Assembly: GCA_944363995.1 (NCBI GenBank)
Contig: CALVVV010000027.1
Coordinates: 1 to 16,052 of the forward strand
Length of the DNA stretch: 16,052 nucleotides
From: an uncultured Bacilli bacterium
GTDB taxonomy: Bacteria > Bacillota_I > Bacilli_A > RF39 > UBA660
Direction of reading: 5' to 3'
The position numbers and the translations under genes were made by a program. Below, in pieces: positions 1 through 6,400 of this stretch. Each line of letters begins with the position of its first letter. Positions within the stretch are counted from its first letter, which is position 1. The notes beneath the pieces are model-generated. The model searched no databases, was not told the DNA's origin, and saw only the letters and a list, made by a program, of their open reading frames with translations.

Positions 1-38
1 TCATACTTATCTATTCTCCTATATTAATAAGTATACCA
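1..38 (-). promoter_or_regulatory. Promoter, RBS and start codon of a gene leaving the window on the left
   Basis: Read on the minus strand, an extended -10 (TGGTATACT, 30-38) is followed by AGGAG (16-20) and an ATG at 4-2. Only the first four bases of the gene are inside the window, so its product cannot be named. The gene would run divergently from the coat gene at 253. The 11-base spacing from the RBS to the ATG is slightly long, so the exact start is uncertain. The stretch from about 39 to 196 between the two divergent genes is AT-rich and I see nothing else in it. Confidence 0.45.
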
Positions 39-196
39 TATAATGACAATTTACCTACAAAAATTTTTTACACCCAAAGCTTAAATTTATTTTGTAAAAT
101 TTAAATAAAATCAAAAATATACTTATATTAGTTAATATAATTCTTAAAATTGATAATTTTTATTATATTGTATATCAAAAATATAGGTATTTAATT

Positions 197-226
197 CACA
201 CTCTTTTGCCTTATTTGAATATGCTA
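197..226 (+). promoter_or_regulatory. Candidate mother-cell (sigma-K-like) promoter of the interrupted coat gene
   Basis: CACA at 197-200 fits the sigma-K -35 pattern mACm. After a 17-base spacer, AATATGCTA at 218-226 fits the -10 pattern CATAnnnTA with one mismatch at the first base. Transcription would start near 233, giving a leader of about 20 bases before the ATG at 253, with the RBS AAAGGGTGG at 239-247. CotY/CotZ genes are transcribed late in the mother cell in Bacillus subtilis, which suits such a promoter. The match is short and the region is AT-rich, so this remains a candidate. Confidence 0.4.
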
Positions 227-252
227 TATTAGAAAATGAAAGGGTGGATTTT

Positions 253-465
253 ATGTGTAATAATGAAAATGAATCTTGCAAATGCATTGCTGAAATATTA
301 ACTGTTATCTGTATTTTACAACAAAACGCAAATTGTTCTGATTCTTGTTTAGATACATGTGATCGTGGATTTTTAGGTTGTGGCACAACTACTTATACTT
401 GTAATACTAGACCAATAATGTTATATACTTGTTGTGGTAATGGAACACCATGCCTTATCGTTTAA
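253..465 (+). CDS. 5' part of an interrupted CotY/CotZ-family spore-coat gene
   Basis: Cysteine-rich N-terminal half of a CotY/CotZ-type outer-coat/crust protein. Cys residues are spaced through the first 40 residues (CKCIAEIL near residue 8, later CSDSCLDTC), followed by FLGC, NTRPIMLYTC and GNGTP. The ATG at 253 is preferred over an in-frame GTG at 244 because AAAGGGTGG sits five bases upstream of the ATG and covers the GTG. Native coding sequence runs to base 450 (66 codons, ending GTP). The last four sense codons and the stop at 463-465 come from the inserted element. The family normally continues with a C-terminal half containing a FRVEK..CCAT block, and exactly that half lies 2.4 kb downstream at 2832-3071. 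Joined at TG, the two give a 146-aa protein. CotY/CotZ proteins form disulfide-linked layers at the spore surface. Confidence 0.85.
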   Translation: MCNNENESCKCIAEILTVICILQQNANCSDSCLDTCDRGFLGCGTTTYTCNTRPIMLYTCCGNGTPCLIV

Positions 466-470
466 AGTGA
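434..470 (+). other. attL: left junction of the intervening element
   Basis: Host coat-gene sequence ends ...GGAACACCA at 450, the shared dinucleotide TG is 451-452, and element sequence begins CCTTATCGTTTAAAGTGA at 453-470. That 18-base arm is the imperfect inverted complement of the other element end at 2811-2828 (13 of 18 positions match). The boundary was set by asking where the coat reading frame breaks and where the arms become symmetric. Both criteria give the same TG. Confidence 0.75.
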
Positions 471-515
471 TTTTTTTTAATTAATAAAATATATTATATA
501 AAAGGGGGGTATAAA

Positions 516-617
516 ATGATAACTAACTATTACAATGAAAATGGAAAACCTTTACAAGAAATTTTAAATGAATTAATTTTAATATATTATTACGATATAT
601 TGACTAAAGGAGAATAA
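516..617 (+). CDS. 33-aa small protein coupled to the recombinase
   Basis: Short ORF (begins MITNYYNENGKPLQEIL, ends YYYDILTKGE) with a very strong RBS, AAAGGGGGG at 501-509, six bases before its ATG. Its TAA at 615-617 directly abuts the recombinase ATG at 618, and its last codons contain the recombinase RBS AAAGGAG (606-612), so the two are almost certainly translationally coupled. The residue pattern suggests one amphipathic helix (about residues 12-29). I do not recognise a family. Possible roles are a recombination directionality factor, which in serine-recombinase systems is often small, encoded next to the integrase and highly variable, or a leader setting recombinase dosage. Both are inference. 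Confidence 0.65.
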   Translation: MITNYYNENGKPLQEILNELILIYYYDILTKGE

Positions 618-2150
618 ATGAACAAACAATTTAATGTCGGAATTTATTTAAGACTTTCTCGGGAAGACGATGATTATAAAGAAGAAAGTTCAAGCATAAC
701 AAATCAAAGAAACTATATATTAAATTATTTAAAAAACAATAATAATTTAAATTTTGTTGATGAATATATAGATGATGGATTTAGTGGTGGTGATTTTGAT
801 AGACCAGCTTTTAAAAGAATGTTGATTGATATTGAATATAAAAAAATTGATTGTGTAATTGTTAAAGATCAATCAAGATTAGGAAGAAATGATTTAGTTC
901 CATATTACATAAGACAATTTTTTCCGTTAAAAAAAGTTCGATTTATTGCAATAAATAGTGATATAGATACATTTGACGAAAATAAGATTGGAAATAAAAT
1001 GATTGGATTTTATAGTATTATGAATACACATTATTGTATTGATATTAGTGAAAAAGTAAAAAGCACATTAAATACTAAAAAAAAAGAAGGTAAACACTTA
1101 GGCGGTACTGCATGCTATGGTTATAAAAAAGATCCAAATAATAAATATAAATTAATTATTGATGAAAAAGCTGCAAAAGTAGTAAAAATGATATTTAATT
1201 TATTTGTAAATGGTAATTCATTACAAATGATTGCAAGACATTTAGACGATTTAAAAATACCTATTCCTTCTATATACAAAAACTTAAATAGAGGTATGAA
1301 GTCAACAATGTACGGTCATTGGCAAACACGAACAATTGATGAAATTTTAAAAAACGAAATGTATATAGGAAATATGTGTCAGGGCAAAAGAAAAAGAATT
1401 GCTGTTAATATTAAGCATTTAATAAGAAATCCCAAAAATAAATGGATAATAGTTAAAAACACTCATGAGCCTATTATAGATAAGGAAATTTTTGATATGG
1501 TACAATCCATATATTCTAAGAATAGCCACATTACTAAAAATACAAATAAATATTTATTAAAAGGATTTATATTTTGTAAAGAATGTAGTCATACTATAGG
1601 CATTAACACAGTTAAAAATAAAGGTTATCTAGTTTGTAACTATTACCGTAAATACTCAAAACTGCATGCATGTACACCACATCGAATGAAATATGATTAT
1701 TTAGAAAGTATTGTTTTAAATAAAATCAAACAACAAATTAAAAATTGTAATCAAAATGAACTAATATATATTTTAAAAAGAAATAATAAAATAGAATTAA
1801 AAATTGAAGAAATTATTAAAGAAAATAAAAAATTAGAAATACAAATAAAAGATTTTAATAGAAAAAATAAAGAAATATATAACGACAAATTAAATAAAAT
1901 AATTTCAAAAAAAATTTATTTAGAAATGAAAAATCAAATAACTAAAGAAAAAATAGAAAACGAAAAGAAACTAAAAGAAAATTTTGATAACATAAAAAAA
2001 TTAAAAACAACAAATATTAATTATGAAAAAATTGTTGATGATTTTATGTATTTGAAAAATATTAATAGAAAAATTATTTCGTATTTAATTGATAAAATAA
2101 TTATAGATGAAAATTTAAATATTGAAATATTTTATAAATTTAAATTATAA
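618..2150 (+). CDS. Large serine recombinase (SpoIVCA/skin-recombinase type)
   Basis: A 510-aa site-specific recombinase. The N-terminal resolvase/invertase catalytic domain (about 1-150) has YLRLSRED with the nucleophile predicted at Ser14 and Arg12 beside it, DGFSGGDFDRPAF at 53-65 and SRLGR at 86-90. The recombinase DNA-binding domain follows (about 160-300; GYK at 168, NEMYIGNM near 246). A zinc-ribbon domain has Cys320, Cys323, Cys340 and Cys352. A Lys/Glu-rich coiled coil spans about 385-465, the type of segment that controls integration versus excision in this class. Length and domain order are complete, so the enzyme should be active. RBS AAAGGAG is five bases upstream, inside the preceding small ORF. 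It lies within the element that splits the coat gene, so its natural substrates are presumably the TG-centred sites at 451 and 2829. Confidence 0.93.
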   Translation: MNKQFNVGIYLRLSREDDDYKEESSSITNQRNYILNYLKNNNNLNFVDEYIDDGFSGGDFDRPAFKRMLIDIEYKKIDCVIVKDQSRLGRNDLVPYYIRQFFPLKKVRFIAINSDIDTFDENKIGNKMIGFYSIMNTHYCIDISEKVKSTLNTKKKEGKHLGGTACYGYKKDPNNKYKLIIDEKAAKVVKMIFNLFVNGNSLQMIARHLDDLKIPIPSIYKNLNRGMKSTMYGHWQTRTIDEILKNEMYIGNMCQGKRKRIAVNIKHLIRNPKNKWIIVKNTHEPIIDKEIFDMVQSIYSKNSHITKNTNKYLLKGFIFCKECSHTIGINTVKNKGYLVCNYYRKYSKLHACTPHRMKYDYLESIVLNKIKQQIKNCNQNELIYILKRNNKIELKIEEIIKENKKLEIQIKDFNRKNKEIYNDKLNKIISKKIYLEMKNQITKEKIENEKKLKENFDNIKKLKTTNINYEKIVDDFMYLKNINRKIISYLIDKIIIDENLNIEIFYKFKL

Positions 2151-2171
2151 TGACACTATATATATAATATA

Positions 2172-2200
2172 TTGACAACATAATTATCATATGATATCAT
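2172..2200 (+). promoter_or_regulatory. Toxin-antitoxin promoter with overlapping palindromic operator
   Basis: TTGACA at 2172-2177, a 17-base spacer and TATCAT at 2195-2200 form a near-consensus sigma-A promoter. Two overlapping perfect palindromes cover the spacer and -10: TATCATATGATA (2185-2196) and ATGATATCAT (2191-2200). RelB/DinJ-type antitoxins repress their own promoters by binding such palindromes through an N-terminal ribbon-helix-helix, so this is a likely autoregulatory operator. It lies in the 72-base gap between the recombinase stop and the antitoxin start, so the pair can be expressed independently of the recombinase. Confidence 0.7.
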
Positions 2201-2222
2201 TATACATAGAGGAGATGATAAT

Positions 2223-2504
2223 ATGGCTAATTTAACTGGAACGATTAATGTTAATGTAGATATAAACATAAAAAAACAAGCAAATGCTATTTTAAATGAT
2301 TTAGGATTAAATATGAGTACAGCAATTAATATGTTCCTTGCTCAAATAATAAAACAAGATGGTATTCCTTTTGAAATTAAAAATCCTAAACCTTCAAAAG
2401 AATTAAAAAAATCTTTAGAAGAATCTGAAAAAATTAATTCTGGCAAAATGGAATCCCAAACATATCATAATGTCGATGAGTTATTTGAGGAATTAGATAA
2501 TTGA
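2223..2504 (+). CDS. dinJ: RelB/DinJ-family antitoxin
   Basis: A 93-aa type II antitoxin. The N-terminal 50 residues match the ribbon-helix-helix dimerisation and DNA-binding region of RelB/DinJ: a beta strand TINVNVDINIKKQ, a helix with AILNDLGLNMSTAINMFLAQ, then GIPFEI. The charged C-terminal tail (KELKKSLEESEKI onward) would be the flexible part that wraps the toxin. RBS AGGAG at 2210-2214 lies eight bases before the ATG. The TGA stop overlaps the toxin's TTG start in TTGA, the usual coupling in these operons. It would neutralise the YafQ-like product of the next gene and repress the shared promoter. Carried by the intervening element, the pair plausibly selects against cells that lose the element outside sporulation. 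Confidence 0.9.
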   Translation: MANLTGTINVNVDINIKKQANAILNDLGLNMSTAINMFLAQIIKQDGIPFEIKNPKPSKELKKSLEESEKINSGKMESQTYHNVDELFEELDN

Positions 2505-2806
2505 TAGAAAATATAACAAAAACTAAATATGGTATTAAATTTACTTCTAATTTTAAAAAAAATTATAAAAAAATGATTAAGCAAGGAAAAGACAAAACAA
2601 AATTAAAAGAAATTATTACAAAATTAGCTAATAATGAAATACTTGAGGAAAAATATAGAAATCATAAGCTAGTAAATGATAAATATTATAAAGAATGTTA
2701 TGAGTGTCATATTGAACCAAATTGGTTATTAATATATAAATTCTATAATGATAATTTATTACTTATTCTTATCGATACTGGTAATCATAGTGAATTATTT
2801 AAGTAA
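2501..2806 (+). CDS. yafQ: YafQ-family mRNA interferase toxin
   Basis: A 101-aa RelE/YafQ-fold toxin expected to cleave ribosome-bound mRNA. Relative to E. coli YafQ the catalytic surface is mostly kept: YRNHKL with His55 (YafQ His50), CHIEPNW with His70 and Trp75 (His63, Trp68), and DTGNHSELF with His96 and Phe100 (His87, Phe91). Two positions differ: the YafQ Asp67 equivalent is Asn74 and the Arg83 equivalent is Asp92. Activity is probable but not certain. The start is TTG at 2501, overlapping the antitoxin stop by four bases, with GAGG ten bases upstream. No terminator separates it from the coat-gene 3' part 25 bases on, so its transcript probably ends at the hairpin at 3071-3096. Confidence 0.87.
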   Translation: MIENITKTKYGIKFTSNFKKNYKKMIKQGKDKTKLKEIITKLANNEILEEKYRNHKLVNDKYYKECYECHIEPNWLLIYKFYNDNLLLILIDTGNHSELFK

Positions 2807-2810
2807 AATC

Positions 2811-2846
2811 TCACTTCTACCTATCAGGTGGAGTATGCCAACAACT
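2811..2846 (+). other. attR: right junction of the intervening element
   Basis: Element sequence ends TCACTTCTACCTATCAGG (2811-2828). The shared TG is 2829-2830 and coat-gene sequence resumes GAGTATGCC (2831-2839). Excision would fuse 450 to TG and 2831, making attB (GGAACACCA-TG-GAGTATGCC) on the chromosome and an attP on the circle with arms 2811-2828 and 453-470. The attB is only weakly symmetric (5 of 9 positions), whereas attP is clearly symmetric, as is common for serine integrases. Confidence 0.75.
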
Positions 2847-3071
2847 AAAGATACAACCGATTGTACTGAAACACCAGCAAATTGCTCAAGTGTATTTAGA
2901 ATCGAAAAAATCGATGGTTGCTGTGCAACATTTAGAGTATTAGCAAGCAATACCAATCCAACTACACAAGCTGCAATTCCATATGTAGCAACTAATTCTT
3001 TCTTTACTATGAACTTAAATTGTGTTTGTAGTTTAAGATGTTTACAAGATACATATGTAGAATGCTTATAA
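2832..3071 (+). CDS. 3' part of the interrupted CotY/CotZ-family spore-coat gene
   Basis: C-terminal half of the coat protein split at 451. It contains SSVFRIEKIDGCCATFRVL, which matches the FFRVEKVEDCCATLSIL block of B. subtilis CotY, followed by FFTMNLNCVCSLRCLQDTYV, which matches its DLGCFCAIQCL block. The native reading frame enters through TGG AGT ATG, the T and G coming from the crossover dinucleotide. It ends at TAA 3069-3071, giving 79 codons here and 146 aa when joined to 253-450. An ATG at 2835 preceded by AGGTGG could in principle start a 78-aa fragment, but the three-base spacing is poor and the sequence is a fragment of a known fold. A longer open frame upstream of this point is only toxin sequence read in another frame. 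Confidence 0.85.
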   Translation, partial: SMPTTKDTTDCTETPANCSSVFRIEKIDGCCATFRVLASNTNPTTQAAIPYVATNSFFTMNLNCVCSLRCLQDTYVECL

Positions 3072-3096
3072 AAACAACGAAACTAATCGTTGTTTT
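3071..3096. terminator. Bidirectional intrinsic terminator between convergent genes
   Basis: A perfect 10-bp stem, AAAACAACGA / TCGTTGTTTT, encloses the six-base loop AACTAA. On the plus strand it is followed by a T run (to 3099). On the minus strand the A-rich flank supplies a shorter U tract. It ends the coat gene on the plus strand and overlaps the TAG stop (3085-3083) of the convergent minus-strand gene. With the element inserted, it probably also serves the toxin-antitoxin transcript. Confidence 0.85.
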
Positions 3097-3409
3097 TTTG
3101 AAACTCAATATCAATAATATCATTAATATTTATAACTTCATTATCCATTGTAATTAATTCATTTCTATTTCTACCAATTATTCTTTTATTTAATTTACCA
3201 TTTTTAGTAGTTATTATGACATCAGCCTTATAAACATATCGAGCCGAAGAAAAAATTTGATTTATTTTTTGACTAACTGTTAAGATAGAAGATAAAGGAT
3301 CTTTTTCTTCTATTTTTCTTTCTTCATTTTTATTGTAGTAAACTGTTTCATTGTTATTTAAATTTTTATCAATTTTATTAGCAAAAACTTTCGGTAATTT
3401 TTTTTCCAT
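3083..3409 (-). CDS. Possible CotO-like spore-coat protein
   Basis: A 108-aa protein with a Lys/Asn-rich N-terminal half and a compact C-terminal beta domain from about residue 40: ILTVSQKINQI, then YKADVIITTKNGK, IIGRNRNELITMDNE and INDIIDIEF. This order (a short helix with K-I-x-x-I, then strands with an I-x-T turn and a final D/S-I-x-x-I) resembles my recollection of the CotO (YjbX) C-terminal region, but I could not align it. In B. subtilis cotO lies next to cotZ, and here the gene converges on a cotZ-type gene, which supports the idea. Start ATG at 3409 with AGGTG about six bases upstream. It follows polC by 55 bases on the same strand with no terminator visible between them, so read-through is possible. 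A LSm-like small beta fold is an alternative. Confidence 0.45.
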   Translation of the reverse strand: MEKKLPKVFANKIDKNLNNNETVYYNKNEERKIEEKDPLSSILTVSQKINQIFSSARYVYKADVIITTKNGKLNKRIIGRNRNELITMDNEVININDIIDIEFQKNND

Positions 3410-3464
3410 AGAAACACCTCTTAATTAAATATATTAAATATATTTTTAAATATGAAAAAAAGAG

Positions 3465-6400
3465 TTAAAATAAACTTAATTGACTTGATTCATCTAAATT
3501 ATCTAATATATGCATACTACGCATTTTTTCAATTAATGTACTTGTTACTTTACCTCTTTTTTGTAAATCTTCGATACTTAAAAATTCACCTTTATTTCTT
3601 TCTTCAACAATTGTTTTCGCAACTGTATCACCTAATCCATCAATACTACTAAAAGGAGGAATTAAATTATTATCTTCATCTAAACAAAATGTCGTTGCTT
3701 GACTCTTATTTAAGTCAATATTTTTAAATTTTAATCCTCTAGCCGTCATTTCTAAAGCAAGTTTTAAACATTCTAAAATACCACTTTCTTTATTTGATGC
3801 ATCAAAACCTTTATTAGAAATTTCAAGCATTCTATTTTTTATAGCATCGTATCCTTTTATCATTGTTTCAATATCAAAATCAGTTGCTTTAGTTGAAAAC
3901 CAAGAAGCATAAAAGTAACTTGGATAATGAACTTTATAGTAAGCAATTCTAAAGGCACTTGTAACATAAGCAGTAGCATGGGCTTTCGGAAACATATATT
4001 TTATCTTACGACAAGAATCGATATACCAATCTTCTATTCCTGCTTCTTTCATTTCATTTTCAAATTCAACCCATTTATCTGGTTCTTTACTTGCTTTTCC
4101 TTTTCTTACAAATTCCATTATTTTAAATGCTTTAATTGGTTTCATTCCTTTTTGCATTAAATATACCATAATATCATCACGACAACCAATTACTTCTTTA
4201 AATGGAACGATATTATTTTTTATTAATTCTTGAGCGTTACCTAACCAAACATCAGTTCCGTGTGATAGACCTGATATTTTAATTAATTCGGCAAAGGTTG
4301 TTGGTTTAGTTTCAGCTACCAATCCGATCGTAAAAGGTGTTCCAAATTCTGGTATTCCTAAAGTACCTGTTTCATTTAATATTTGTTCTTTTGTAACACC
4401 TAATGGTTCTGGTGATAGAAAAATTCCCATCGTTTTTTTATCATCTAGTGGGACTTTTGTTATATCGTGTCCAGATAAATCTTGAATCATTCTTAATTGG
4501 GTTGGATCGGAATGACCTAAAATATCTAGTTTTAAAACATCTTGATCAATAGCGTGGTAATCAAAATGCGTTGTCCGCCAAGCGCTATTTGGATCATCTG
4601 CTGGATATTGAAAAGGCGTAAAATCAAAAACATCCATATATCCTGGTATTACGACGATTCCACCTGGATGTTGCCCAGTCGTTCTTTTAACACCAGTACA
4701 ACCGATAGCTAATCTTTCTATTTCCGCAGATTTTTTAGTTATTCCTTTATCTTCACAATATCCTTTTACAAAACCATAGGCTGTCTTATCGGCAACTGTA
4801 CCAATGGTACCAGCTCGATATACATTATCTTCACCAAATAATACTTTTGTATATTCGTGAGCAGATGCTTGATTTAAATCAGAAAAGTTTAAATCAATAT
4901 CTGGTACTTTATCAGCATTAAATCCTAAGAATGTTGCAAAAGGCATATCATTACCATCTTTTAACATTTTAGTTTGACATTTAGGACATAACATATCTGG
5001 TAAATCAAAACCAGAAGAATAAGTATTGGCTAGTGGTACACCATCAATCTCAAAGACACTATGCTTGCAATTTGGACAACGATAGTGAGCAGGTAAAGGA
5101 TTTACTTCAGTTATTCCCATCATCGTTGCAACGAATGACGATCCAACCGAACCACGAGAGCCTACTAAAAAACCATCATCATTAGATTTTTTAACTAATT
5201 TTTGAGCAATTAAATATATAACATCAAATCCGCCACCAATTATACCACCTAAAGTTTTCTTTAATTTTTTTTCTGTTTCTTCTTCATTTAACTCTGGTTC
5301 AGTTATTTTAATTTCATTTCTAATTTTATCTTTAACAGCATCAAATCCTTGTAATATTGTTTCGTGTAATATTTTAAAACCTTCTTCTTCAATATTAGAA
5401 ACATTATTTCTTTTTAACTCTTCTTTAATACTATTAAATATACCATCGCCATACAACTCTTTAGCAATTCGCTCTTCAATATTATATGGTAATGGATCAC
5501 CATACCAATCTTTAGCTTTAGTATAAACTAAATCTGTAACCGTTTCTACCGATTTATCGATTTTTGGTGAAAAAGGAACGCCACCTGTTTCGATAATAAC
5601 TTCAATTATATCGACCATATCAGCTATTTTATTAGGATTGGTTATAACTATTTCTTTTCTTGTTTTTTCATCTAAAAATTCAAAATTATCTAACATTTCA
5701 TCAGTTGTTCGAAAATGTTGACTAGGTATTTCTGTTATATTATTTTTAGCTAAAGGATGTCTACCCCCACCTGGTACTTTTTGATTAACGATAATTTCAC
5801 GATATATTTTATCTTCTTTAAATAAATGATGCACATCACCAGTAGCAATTATTATCTTACCTGAATCTTTAGTTACTCTAATTATTTTTCTAATTTGTTC
5901 CATTATTTCCATATTTGAACCGAAATCATTAGTTTGTAATAAATGACTATAGGCATCAACTGGTTGGACTTCGACATAATCATAAAAGTTTATAATATTG
6001 GCTAATTCTTCATCTGATTTACTTTTAGCTTCAATAAATACTTCGCTCTCATAACAACCACTACCGATTAATAAACCTTCTCTTAATTCATTTAAAACAC
6101 TTCGTAATATTCTAGGTGTTTTATATAAATAAACAGTATTGGCTAAGGATATTATTTTAAATAGATTTTTTAAGCCTATTTTATTTTTAACTAATATATT
6201 AACGTGATAACTTCTTCCATATTTATGAATTTCACTTTTATCGATCATTTTATTTAATTGTGATACCTTTTCGATATTTTGACTTGATAATTTTTGCATC
6301 ATTTTATGAAATACTAAAGAGGTCCCTTCCGCATCATAATCGGCTCTATGATGAGCATCTTCATCCCAAGGAACATCGTATCTTTTTACTAAAGCAGTTA

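Larger units (their letters stand above)
451..2828 (+). mobile_element. 2,378-bp serine-recombinase intervening element inside a spore-coat gene
   Basis: The element carries, all on the plus strand, a 33-codon ORF, a large serine recombinase and a RelB/DinJ-YafQ toxin-antitoxin pair. It splits a CotY/CotZ-type gene. Its ends share only TG with the target, as expected for large serine recombinases, which cut with a 2-bp stagger. Its length is not a multiple of three and it adds a stop codon after four codons, so the coat gene is off while it is present. Excision at TG restores the frame without scar. Known analogues are the skin element in sigK and SPbeta in spsM, whose recombinases excise them in the mother cell. 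Excision here during sporulation is inference. At 2.4 kb it is far smaller than the B. subtilis skin element (about 48 kb). Confidence 0.85.

Noticed and set aside
60..160. Possible hairpins in the AT-rich gap between the divergent genes
   Set aside because: Only low-complexity A/T symmetry is present, with no GC-containing stem.
144..386. An 80-codon open frame on the minus strand
   Set aside because: It overlaps the coat gene in antisense, has no good RBS and shows no family resemblance.
253..465. Treating the two coat fragments as two separate complete small genes
   Set aside because: They correspond to complementary halves of one CotY/CotZ protein, the first ends in element-derived codons, and the frame is restored exactly at the symmetric recombinase site.
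451..2828. Transposon or insertion sequence with terminal inverted repeats and target duplication
   Set aside because: There is no DDE transposase. The terminal symmetry points inward to a 2-bp core and only TG is shared with the target, which is the pattern of a serine integrase.
2748..2831. An N-terminal extension of the coat 3' part with a hydrophobic start
   Set aside because: The extension is toxin-gene sequence read in another frame and resembles no coat protein.
3452..3652. A 66-codon hydrophobic plus-strand frame
   Set aside because: It is antisense to the conserved C-terminal end of polC and reflects AT-rich antisense codons. Similar antisense frames at 3927-4160, 8142-8465, 10591-10803, 11630-11968, 12506-12703 and 15469-15720 were dropped for the same reason.
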